This document shows positions 46,501 to 52,885 of a stretch of DNA of 64,000 nucleotides, piece after piece (within the stretch, counting starts at the first letter, position 1; every line of letters begins with the position of its first letter). The notes under the pieces are model-generated. The model searched no databases. It saw only the letters and a program-made list of their open reading frames with translations, and had not been told where the DNA came from. Source of the DNA: Pelodera strongyloides. Taxonomy: Eukaryota; Nematoda; Chromadorea; Rhabditida; Rhabditidae. Made by a program: the position numbers and the translations under genes. The stretch is taken from contig JAANDG010000331.1 of NCBI GenBank assembly GCA_036852015.1, positions 62,001 through 126,000 of the forward strand, given 5' to 3'.

Positions 46501-47685
46501 TAAGAAGATTTTATCTCAAAACTTATGTGACTTAGTTTATAAGCTGTAAACCTGTAATTATACCCTTTTGCATGACATCGAAAATTAGAAATTAGGTCTC
46601 ATGCAACGTTGTCCTACCACAAAGTACAAAAGAACTAAATCGAGTAGTTTATATAATGACTCCCAATAGTAGAAAAAATGACCGCGACATTTAGCTCTAT
46701 AAAATACATGAAAGGGGGTAACTTCAACATTTAAGAATATGCGCTAACTTGTTACACCGTCGTCGGCATACTGTATACCATTTTCTGCTGAACACGGTGT
46801 TATTTAATTACTTAATTAGTTAATAATTACCGGGATCGTTTCCGTCGTATCCTTGAGCTTTAACTATCGCCTTTGACTTGGGATTGTAAAGGTCGAGAAT
46901 TTTGAATAGAGCACGCTCAACTGCCTGCAATAATCCCACTAATTCTGCGTTACCGCCTGGCGCACACGCGCCGCGCGCGTGCGGCATCGAATCTTGAACT
47001 ATGATAGAGTATTTATGTTAAGTTTTCGCGCACTTTCGCATGCGAAAGTATCATCCATGTTGTTGCAGTTTCTATAGTGGGAAACTAGTGGAATTTTACA
47101 TACAGTAATTTACATACACCTGCGGCGTGTTTTGCATACACCTAATGTGAAACTGCGCGAAAATGGAAAAGTGAGCTTGGATGGTACTTTCGCGGCGAAT
47201 TCGCGCGAAAGTGTAACATAAATACTCTATCAATAGCAATGTATATCAAAATAGGACCAAAAAGTGGCGGACAAAAATGGTGTCCTATGTTTTCATATTT
47301 CGCGGGTAAACTGTTGTTTCTTTAGAAACTCGAACCAGCCTAAGATTTCCTAACAATAAGTGACTTCCACATATTACTAAAAGAACCTAACCCGAAGACG
47401 TCGAGCAATTTGTCATCTGGAACTCGTCGCCTAATGCTGAGGACCTATGCGGAACAAGTCATACGCTTTGAAATTTTGAAAAGCCTGTATTAAACCACGC
47501 TCTTGTCTTGTGACGTAAAAAAGGAGAGCAACAGAGAACCACATAAGGTGCACGCTCACCTCATCCTCAAAGTTGATTGGAATACACTCGATTCCATCAA
47601 TTTCTATCGTTTGCACTTTTTCTTCGTCATCCGATTTTCCTCGTCGATTACGTTCCATTATACGTTTTCGAAGTGGTTTGCGCAT
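34508..47685 (-). CDS. Unrecognised 11-exon gene, about 400 aa, with a transposon-filled intron
   Basis: Minus-strand exons in order: 47685-47560, 46924-46831, 46495-46349, 45945-45890, 44594-44557, 38969-38801, 38622-38461, 37049-36857, 36380-36273, 34696-34592, then a tiny last exon (34569-34565, or alternatively 34530-34508). All ten junctions are GT-AG and phase-compatible, which is the main evidence. The start MRKPLRKRIMERNRRGKSDD follows CATTTCAG by one base, as for a spliced-leader site. The N-terminus is very basic. Then come acidic and helical parts (VERALFKILDLYNPKSKAIV; KALSKACTASYLMQLLQDVA), a Lys/Pro/Ser linker, and an Asn/Ser-rich region (HSNINSSGSSNISE). The C-terminal half looks globular (FTQFMLSGSAQEV, YRHYIARCIFRIVHDLRNHI, NYAGLSDPYCPVMFKAIVYE, GTSFSHYVMYLEEANFISRA). 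There are no membrane helices or signal peptide. I do not recognise the family. GLSDPYC recalls C2 domains, but nothing else does. Exon 5 and the last exon are the least certain. Confidence 0.6.
34757..34882. repeat. Imperfect fold-back sequence
   Basis: CCACCAGCCAAACCATTTGG (about 34779) has an imperfect inverse partner around AGTGGTTGCCAAACGGTCGG (about 34850). The two arms enclose a TTGATGACCA loop region. It is probably a small decayed MITE in the 3' flank of the minus-strand gene. Confidence 0.45.
34963..35831. mobile_element. 869-bp element with 28-bp inverted ends and CAG target duplication
   Basis: The ends AGGCCGGTTTCACAAAAATT and its exact inverse AATTTTTGTGAAACCGGCCT extend inward for about 28 bp (to CTCCGG/CCGGAG). 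CAG at 34960-34962 and 35832-35834 is the 3-bp target duplication. Variants of the end sequence recur inside, near both ends (ATTTCACAAAGATTTA at about 35060; TTAAATTTTTGTGAAATGGG at about 35746), so the ends are nested or duplicated. It has no transposase frame. It sits in the last long intron of the unrecognised minus-strand gene. The AGGCC start and CWG duplication are shared with family D. Confidence 0.8.
35639..35680. repeat. 42-bp perfect palindrome
   Basis: The sequence is its own exact reverse complement over 42 bases, centred on GTCC|GGAC between 35659 and 35660. The half-site is GGGCAGGGTTAACCCGAGTCC. It lies inside the 869-bp element and repeats the TTAACCC theme of that element's subterminal DNA. 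Confidence 0.95.
36407..36577. mobile_element. MITE family A copy next to a splice acceptor
   Basis: TTAAAGCGAAATACCAGCCGG and CCGGCCGGTATTTCTCTTTAA are the inverted ends, with TTAA at 36407-36410 and 36574-36577. It lies 27 bp upstream of exon 9 (36380) of the unrecognised minus-strand gene, so the acceptor region borders the element. Confidence 0.8.
37380..37455 (-). pseudogene. tRNA-like sequence, probably a pseudogene
   Basis: On the minus strand a B-box-like GGTTCAAATCT and an A-box-like TGAGTTACACGGG stand at tRNA spacing. The acceptor arms do not pair. It lies in the intron between exons 7 and 8 of the unrecognised gene. Confidence 0.35.
37686..37868. mobile_element. GC-rich fold-back element (probable MITE)
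   Basis: A GC-rich block (ACTCCGCGCCATCGCGGCGG at left, GCGCGCGGCGATGGCGCGAA at right) has inverted ends around CGCCATCGC/GCGATGGCG, with GGCGGTACTACGGCGGC and CACCGCCGGAGCG inside. The composition contrasts sharply with the AT-rich intron around it. No target duplication is clear. Confidence 0.55.
38174..38310. mobile_element. MITE family E, copy 3 (TTA target duplication)
   Basis: The ends TGGGGTTTGCAAGTATGGCG and GCATACTTGCAAACCCCA are almost perfect inverted repeats, flanked by TTA at 38171-38173 and 38311-38313. It lies in the intron between exons 7 and 8 of the unrecognised minus-strand gene. Confidence 0.85.
38981..39423. repeat. 17-bp tandem array at the 5' end of the LINE
   Basis: About 26 nearly identical copies of TTGCTAATTTTTGCCAC, with one G-to-T type change (near 39078) and one single-base deletion (near 39331). 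The right edge passes straight into the unique LINE leader, 19 bp before the ORF1 ATG. The left edge lies 11 bp from the exon 6 acceptor of the minus-strand host gene. It either belongs to the LINE as a repeated 5' UTR or is the satellite into which the LINE inserted. Confidence 0.9.
39442..40263 (+). CDS. LINE ORF1 protein, 273 aa
   Basis: The first ATG is at 39442 (MTSAVISDMEVSENPPGEQT); the frame is open further left only because of the 17-bp array. LINE ORF1 proteins bind the element RNA and act as nucleic acid chaperones. The N-terminal half is acidic and helical (QSEQASVTLDGDELVVLRNA; SAVFSMKQENLHVQEIASSE), consistent with a coiled coil. From about residue 130 a compact domain (SILSFLGIRGKPITVYRMSP, VKVELSSRGALMALLARRSK) looks like the RRM-like core of ORF1 proteins, followed by a basic EDRDKERALRRRRGY segment. 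The C-terminus is Pro/Ser/Gly-rich, without zinc knuckles. It ends PRKYIKN at a TAA whose preceding seven bases form a -1 frameshift heptamer. Confidence 0.75.
   Translation: MTSAVISDMEVSENPPGEQTDYEKILQCSSERFSNILSKIQSEQASVTLDGDELVVLRNALFGLNNFAVETLQGKSAILMNVVKEEKRQRSAVFSMKQENLHVQEIASSEDAVTSALNEEVREEMKVRSILSFLGIRGKPITVYRMSPHLVKVELSSRGALMALLARRSKLKGSVYSGVFVRESLSREDRDKERALRRRRGYCEEVEPNKWVLYKNALRLRTDLGTDRTAEAPLPPVEWNPSGQRFPANASHRGRDPTAGSPTGSPPRKYIKN
40254..40260 (+). promoter_or_regulatory. Putative -1 ribosomal frameshift site between LINE ORF1 and ORF2
   Basis: A AAA AAC stands in the ORF1 frame (...ATA AAA AAC TAA), a canonical X XXY YYZ slippery heptamer directly before the ORF1 stop at 40261. 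The -1 frame opens at 40248, just after a TAA at 40245-40247. It reads through the heptamer (next codon CTA at 40260) into ORF2. No strong hairpin is obvious to the eye downstream (CTGCGTGCAG at 40275 is too tight). Confidence 0.5.
40260..43130 (+). CDS. LINE ORF2: endonuclease-reverse transcriptase, about 955 aa
   Basis: The open frame runs from 40248 to TGA at 43128-43130. It nicks target DNA and reverse-transcribes the element RNA (target-primed reverse transcription). The N-terminal endonuclease shows FYFNARSI, SESWL, a GGGCCILV strand, VGDINVNV (metal and catalytic Asp, Asn) and LADHHSITF (catalytic His). The reverse transcriptase shows DYRPITILPSTSKCLEKFV, EQYGFVKGKS, YIDLAKAFDSVSHEKL, SGVPQGGVLSPTLFILYLSD and the catalytic FADDVKLF at about residue 655 (counted from 40299). 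The C-terminal part has LEFASCVWNPYL and a YSERLKILGLKTLQERRIQ segment, as in CR1/Jockey elements. The first in-frame ATG is at 40425, inside the endonuclease and after NARS and SESWL, so ordinary initiation would remove catalytic residues. No premature stop or frameshift is present. Confidence 0.9.
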   Translation, partial: LNRAHLRAETNIRVFYFNARSIVKRVNELNAILAQEDFDVVLVSESWLKDHIPNGMILGNLPYYLIREDRVCKKGGGCCILVKKNLLWRRVGSKSTNNFDYLCIDLEDVLYASQLRLIIVYRAPSCNSNSVDDMPLYDALASLLSDGKPSVLVGDINVNVNVTNGSFSNKYGQQFLNFVESLDLTSHINQATRKGNQLDYLLSTSPSLITKSEVSAPLADHHSITFTCIFPQPENHSRLIRNYRHANWAIIQGNLNIDWISSLCPYNDLNELYANFCSIVTSVIDQHVPYTRIHMKTEQYPKHIQKLIHHKNRLSRSYICTPNAQSNLELVRISAILQNHIRKFLAAKEKKNFGRNFGSKRFYNYVNSRIRSKESMAAIYDSYNNSMAYGKKEKSELLSKQFLSVFTCDNGNFPALIETNRRFQHCLMRTLLPYEVEKELSNLKFSLSDTSDKIPQLFLKKCRQQLAEPLSYIFNLSLEQGVVPNIWKQGLVTPIPKTKNPTLPVDYRPITILPSTSKCLEKFVLRELQKWIKKLNILPPEQYGFVKGKSLDLQLLECQHMYVQQIDDGGYVDVIYIDLAKAFDSVSHEKLIYKIRSLGLPTQLVHWIQSYLENRTFRVKVDDVLSDEYPAPSGVPQGGVLSPTLFILYLSDLPKFLACCPNVKVSIFADDVKLFLQYSNTSPSLVDELDLCLRKLEEYCVKWQLKIAPLTCASLHIGRNNPHNFYSIQGQLVKSKNSARDLGVIFDESLSFSEHISITTSKALRCFYGINSTLQLRDPRLLIKAYNVWVLPILEFASCVWNPYLAIHIKQLEDVQATITWIIFKKCAKPGIIIPKYSERLKILGLKTLQERRIQKDLITSFKIIKREVDIDSSKYYAWRPMSRSSYFNLSIEFSRKNVKFHSFFIRTARWLSNANFPLDALVSQNSHVFKKKLKAIDILECLGVEKMENIISVNR
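43862..44031. mobile_element. MITE family A copy in the transposon-filled intron
   Basis: AGCGAAATACCGGTCGG at left and CGACCGGTATTTCGCT at right are inverted ends. The interior follows the A consensus (CATCGAGTACACCAGCATTC, GAGCAAATTAGCATAACTAC). Flanking TTAA has decayed (CAC/TCAA). It begins 47 bp after the LINE 3' end. Confidence 0.75.
44367..44546. mobile_element. MITE with TTAAAGC ends next to a splice donor
   Basis: TTAAAGCAAAATGCTAGCC and GGCTAGCATTTCGCTTTAA are the inverted ends. Long arms continue (TTTGGAAAATTTG, CCTATGTATCCTATGCTAATT), so nearly the whole element folds back. The outermost bases match family A but the interior differs, so it is a related subfamily. Its right edge is only about 6 bp from the GTGAG donor of exon 5 of the minus-strand gene. 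Confidence 0.8.
46041..46200. repeat. 80-bp tandem duplication
   Basis: Two adjacent copies share a block of about 49 bases starting TACAGGAATGCAGTTCTCC (46071 and 46151) and a more diverged first part (CTGCCTGTAGAGGAATG against CTGTCCGTAGAGAAAAG). It lies in the intron between exons 3 and 4 of the unrecognised minus-strand gene. Confidence 0.85.
47003..47231. mobile_element. Fold-back element (probable MITE)
   Basis: GATAGAGTATTTATGTTA and its inverse TAACATAAATACTCTATC are the ends. Subterminal CGCGCACTTTCGCATGCGAAAG and TACTTTCGCGGCGAATTCGC continue the inverse pairing. It lies in the first intron of the unrecognised minus-strand gene. No target duplication is clear. Confidence 0.7.
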
Positions 47686-48395
47686 TCTGAAATGTTCTGA
47701 CGATATACTGTAACTGGGTCATTTGATAGAAACCACGAGTTGGAGTACCATTCCTAATGAAACACTCTCCCCGGCCACTTACAAATAGCACGTGAGAAAA
47801 TGATACATCTTTCGGTCGGAAAATACGCCAAACATAATGTTGAAAAAATACATGATTCATCATATTTTTGTCAAAAATAGGTTGCTGAATAAATGTAATA
47901 TGCAGTAAAGCCCTGGCTGGGTAGAGGTTAATCAAAAACATGTGACTTTGGCAAAGTATTTGATTGTAGAGTAATTATTAATTGTGAGGTGTGAGTGAGG
48001 TGCTCTGCAAATTACAAAATTAGAATGTTGGTACCGTAGTCGCGGGAGCAAAACACAAAGAAAACTTAGAGTACCCTATGTACCAACAACAAAGAGGGAA
48101 AAGGACTAAAATAAACACATAATAGAAAACATTAATTAATTATAATAATCCATGCGCCGTTGTAAAAGAAGTTCACGAGAGCAAATATATGTTGTGTTTT
48201 AGAATATTCAAGCACTCTACTAAAGCAAAGTGAGAGAATTTAAATCCAACAAACGTATAATAAGAATAATATTGATTATCCAAAACAGTAATATTCCTAC
48301 ATATGGAGCGCGTTTATGTGTTGTTTGTGAGTTAAATTGCGTCTGTTCATGACAGTTTTGTCTTGTAAAAAGTGCACTCTCACGCACTATTTTAC

Positions 48396-48447
48396 CATAT
48401 GTGGACCACGGCGGAGGCCGAGACGGAATATTAAAAGCGGCGCTCAT
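48396..48447 (-). other. Possible first exon of a small gene
   Basis: GTATTCAG is followed by TGT and ATG (48447), coding MSAAFNIPSRPPPWSTY, then a donor-like TATG|GTAAAA at 48396/48395. Without splicing, the frame runs on to 48220 as a 75-codon frame with a hydrophobic stretch near its end (YVGILLFWIINIILIIRLL). I could not join it by phase to the MRKPLRKR exon or to any other convincing exon. It may be a small gene of its own or a chance frame. Confidence 0.25.
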
Positions 48448-49345
48448 ACACTGAATACAAATTAGTTTTTTTTATTGATGGACACACACGAATCGAGCCT
48501 TGAGATTGACATATGATTCACAGTTATGTGGTCCATTTCGTTTTTGGAAAATCGCCAGAAAACGATGCTTATGTAGTTTCGGGTTATTAATGAGCTTTCG
48601 GGTTTCTAATGAGTGGACCGAAGTGAGAATAGGATGTTTAAGAAGAAACATTTACATAAAACGATATTTTCGGATATCAAAATATTATTGTTCTTGGAGT
48701 AAGACCGTCCATATAGTGCGAATGGGACAGTAAAAGAAACGTGGGAAAAGGGAGAAAATGCACTATTGTAAACAATATGAAAATCACAATATCAACGTCA
48801 AACCAGCACCAAAAAGATGCATGATGGAAATGATTGATATCCAACTGAAGTTGACGATAATAATAAGTGATACAATTGTCCTGCCTCGGGAGACAATTGC
48901 AGCACACGCGATGGGATCATTATCCGTGAAATATTACAAGCTCATAACAGTTTCTAAAGATGTTACATTGCGCACGATTTCCAACTTTTAGTTCATAAGA
49001 AACGCTGGCAGAACTCCCCACAATTTGCATAGTATGCATGTATGTGCACTCGCACAGTACCTACGTGAAACTTTTGTTTTCCAAGCTCCATGTATCCGCT
49101 GCAGAAAAGTTGAAATTCGCAATGTTTCACATTTCATTAATAATCACGTTGCGGCGGTTGCAGAACCGATTCAATGCAAAATTCAGTCTGTATAAACGCC
49201 CTTCAAGAAACACATCGATGATGCGCAAATCCCTTTACAAAGAAAGTTTCCCATAAAATGCACGAGCCAATGACCAATCCAAATCCAACGATAGGTTAAA
49301 AATTTTACTGCAACTACAAGATAAAACTAAATAAGGCTTTATTGT

Positions 49346-50603
49346 CTAGTACTTCCATGGATCGGCATGCGAGTTCTGTGTGATCTGCTGATGTCGGTCG
49401 GCGAACATTCTGCTATGGCCCTTCATCATCTCTGCCTTCGCGTATCCGGCGTTGTCCCAGCATCTACCTGTAATAATGATACATAATTCTCAAACCAAAC
49501 CCTTAGAGCAGGCCGGACCGTCAGGCACGGAACTCACGCAAAGCTCAATTCTCTGCTAGATATGAGTCTAACTGTCTAACGTTACATTTTACCTTTATGA
49601 AAGATAACTGTTACCTGATACCCTACACCAAGTGCTGCAAGCATAGCCCCCTTGACTCTTGACTAGTTGTACAACGCACCTCAAACCTCATATAACCTAA
49701 CACGCACCGCCGATGTCCGTGTGCGGTACACCGTACGCCTCACCAAATGATGAACCTTACTACGTTCTCAGGCGCGCAGCGCGCAAATGCGTAACCGCGT
49801 CCGCGGAAAATAGATGGCTTTTTAACATGGGAAAGTCGGAGACACAGAAAAGAGGTTTCTCTGGGTCTCGAATTTTTCAATGCAGATTTGCAATCTTTTT
49901 TCCGCGGACGCGGTTACGCATTTGCGCGCTGCGCGCCCGAGGACCAGAGTATCCAGTAAAACTGTACAACTCATCTAAACTCACACAGGAGCAGCTGCGA
50001 CCTGCGGAACAGAAATTATACAAAGAGAAAAGAAAAAAATGTTAACAATATTTTTTGGATCATCTCGTCAGTCGTCTATTTGCCTACCAATAACCCGCAT
50101 ATTCGTTGGAAACCACAACGGGGACATGGAGAAAAGGCGTAAAAGGAGGGTATGTTATGCAAGCCAGCATTGGAATTGGAATTGGAATACAATGGGATGA
50201 ACGGATGAACCTGTTCAAACCAATCACAATCAATTCCATTCCACAAAATAGAGCCCAAACCCCTTCACTTTAAAGCTAAATAACGGCCGGGTTTTCAGAC
50301 GTATGGTGGAAAACTGCATTTACATACGATTGCATGAATGAAAGTGAAGGAGATTCGAATAAAAAACGAGTTCAATTCGATAATTCGAGCTCACTTATCG
50401 CACATACATTGAAATGCAGTTATCCGCCATACGTTCCAAAAGGCGGCCGGTATACGGCATCAAGCACGCCACGATCACGAATATATCATCTCAAACAGAA
50501 ATCAAAACTTACCAAAATAGTAGGCGGCTGCACTGATGAGCCAGTAATTGCGCTTATCCCAGAAGGCCTTCTTTGCGAAGTACGTGACAGTGAAGGTGCC
50601 CAT
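49346..50603 (-). CDS. Small two-exon protein, 70 aa, NDUFB1-like (complex I) candidate
   Basis: Exon 1 is 50603-50513 and exon 2 is 49467-49346, ending TAG. The junction TATTTTG|GTAAG...CTGTTACAG-like acceptor|GTAGATGC keeps the frame. The start ATG lies directly on the acceptor GTTTCAG, consistent with trans-splicing. The protein has one membrane-like segment (NYWLISAAAYYFG) and a hydrophilic C-terminus (KGHSRMFADRHQQITQN, then HADPWKY). Spacing of the helix, a basic SxMF-type stretch and a terminal Trp-Lys resembles NDUFB1 (MNLL), a single-pass accessory subunit of mitochondrial complex I. The match is by eye and weak. Other tiny mitochondrial membrane proteins are possible. If the ATG is internal, an upstream exon is missing. 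Confidence 0.5.
49771..49937. mobile_element. MITE with 40-bp GC-rich inverted ends
   Basis: The first 40 bp (starting GGCGCGCAGCGCGCAAATGC and ending in GTCCGCGGAAAA) are repeated in exact inverse order at the right edge (TTTTCCGCGGACGCGG to GCTGCGCGCC). The 87-bp interior is AT-richer and unrelated. It lies in the only intron of the 70-residue gene. The perfect arms suggest a recent insertion. Confidence 0.85.
50270..50462. mobile_element. MITE family A, diverged copy
   Basis: TTAAAGCTAAATAACGGCCGG at left and CGTTCCAAAAGGCGGCCGG at right are the recognisable ends. The interior has diverged from the consensus. It is in the intron of the 70-residue gene, about 50 bp from its donor. Confidence 0.6.
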
Positions 50604-51628
50604 CTGAAACGAGAGTAATTTTTTTTACCCATAACAACAACAAAACCATCGATTGCATACGAAAGTCCTCCTATAAATGTGAGGAGACAGTCATGCATTA
50701 AGAAGGAATTCAGCAAAATGGTAACAATTACGAATTTACGAATAACATGATCGAAAAATTAAACACAAGAATTCGGCGAAACATTCAAGATAAATAGTTG
50801 GGTAGAATACTACCAGATATGATAATAGGCAAATGACGAATGCACAGGAGTTATGACGAGAACCGCTTTATTTTTAATGAAGTATTATCCTATATAAATA
50901 ATCAATAAGGTTTGGAATTTGCAGGCGGAGCTTTACCCAGCAATTCAACGTCCAAGACCGAGTACCTAAAATTCATTTGTATCAGTTGTATAGTTGCCTT
51001 AGGCTTTTTCAATGAAAATTATGTTTCTTTCGACCATGAGGGAATAAACACTTAGCTAAGAGTACCGAATGCAACCAAAAATAAACGCTATATGTGAGGA
51101 ACAGCAAATTACAGCAAAAAGCAAAAAGAAACCAACTTATTCGACGCTTTCCATTGTCGTGTGTGATTCCAGTCAATGAATATAACGGTCGTGGCTAATA
51201 CAGGCCAAACATATAATGGAAACCGCTTGCGAAAATGATACCAAAACGATCGGTTTTGAACGTAATTCATGGCGAAACGATGATCAACTTTGCGAAAGTC
51301 GAATATGAATGAGAAAAAAAAAATTAAAAAAAATTGCTGACTACGATGAACTCCGCTTCTTACGCGACTGCCTTGCTCAACGTCATTTGTTTACACACGT
51401 ATGCTATAACGAATTTGATAATATTGGTCATACATTGCTAAGAAGATAAAGAATAAAAAGCGCAGTGGATTTAGCTTAGGACACAAGCTCCTGGGTATAA
51501 GGACGGTAACAAGGGATTATATTCCTTTTAGTAAACCCCTCAGTCATCACACATAATTACGTGATCTCACCGTGGATCAGCATTATTAAGATTAACCGTG
51601 CATGAATGAATTACTGATTCCGACGTAA

Positions 51629-51786
51629 TGGGGTTTGCAAGTATCCAAGAAAATCGGTGTTTCTGTCAATACTACCGTACTTCTGTACGAAACAGGCATA
51701 TTTGCATATATAACATGAAAAATAAAAAAAATATTCGCGTGTGTAGTTCCAAGATACGGCAAATTTTCAGCATACTTGAAACCCCA
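51629..51786. mobile_element. MITE family E, copy 4 (TAA target duplication)
   Basis: The ends TGGGGTTTGCAAGTATCC and GCATACTTGAAACCCCA are flanked by TAA at 51626-51628 and 51787-51789. Confidence 0.8.
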
Positions 51787-52420
51787 TAACAACGGATGCA
51801 AGGCCCCGGTTTAACCAACAAAGCGACTGAAAGGAATCGGAAAAAGTACCGAACTCGCCCCTGTCTAGAATCATACTGCAACCAACCAAAGTTTTCTCCA
51901 ACTGACACACTCGCGAGGATTTTGCAAAAATCAACTGCAAACACACTTTTATTGAATAAACACAGAGCATGAATTCTGGAACAAGTAGCAAATGATAAAC
52001 TGAAAAAAAACTCAAAGCATACACTGAATTATATACAAAAATATACATACGGACACATGTGGCCCAGTGACCTAAAAGTTGATGATGAGAAGAATTAGTA
52101 AGATTTTACCTTATTACGTGGATGACTTACTGACTCCGAATATCAACCCACAAATCTCTTCAAGAAGAAAACGGTTCGAAAAATTATTACAATAAGATAA
52201 GAACACCTATCCCGCATGTATTAAACCAAACTGTTTCAACACACACTATATGCATGACTATGTATGGTATGAAAAGTAACGAAATAAAATGGCAGTTACT
52301 TCGGGTGCAAAACAGAATGGAACAATACAAGGCAGAATGTGTATTATAGATAAGTATTATTCGGACTAGCAATAGAAAAAACAAAGCGTAAGTAGCATTA
52401 AAACTACACATAGGAGTAAA

Positions 52421-52533
52421 TTAAAGCGGTATACCTGCAGGTTTTTGAAACGTATGCTGGACGTTGTGTTCCCAAGTGTGGAATTCAGTTCTCCAAAATA
52501 CGTGTCAAAAAACCGGCCGCAATAACGCTTTAA
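52421..52533. mobile_element. MITE family A, short copy
   Basis: TTAAAGCGGTATACCTGCAGG then TTTTTGAAACGTATGC at left, and GTCAAAAAACCGGCCGC then ATAACGCTTTAA at right, with TTAA at both edges. At 113 bp it lacks much of the interior of other copies. Confidence 0.7.
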
Positions 52534-52885
52534 AGGATATAGGGTGTATATGCGTAATGCAATGTGACATCTCAATAGTATAAGTGAACAAATTGACAAA
52601 AATTCTCAAGTAAGACACAACAGAGAAAAAGTAATGAAATTCTGGCAAATGATCGTTTGGCGTTAGACAAAAGAAAACGTATATTATAGACAAATAAGCA
52701 TCACTGTTATTCTAAAAGAATATATGGGCCACATCATATGAACGTTACAATTCTTAAAAAGATTAGGGGAAAAGAAGTAGTTCCCCACTTACAAACGGCA
52801 GAGAGACATAGAAAAGAAACAAATATCAAAGAATCATACATATGGTTTGTCCCTATGAAAGTAACTCTTGGTAGAGAGATAGTAG

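Larger units (their letters stand above)
50604..52885. other. Intergenic stretch between the NDUFB1-like gene and the LC3 gene
   Basis: AT-rich, with a family E and a family A MITE. I see no further coding or RNA feature here. Open frames on both strands are short and lack splice context. Confidence 0.6.
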
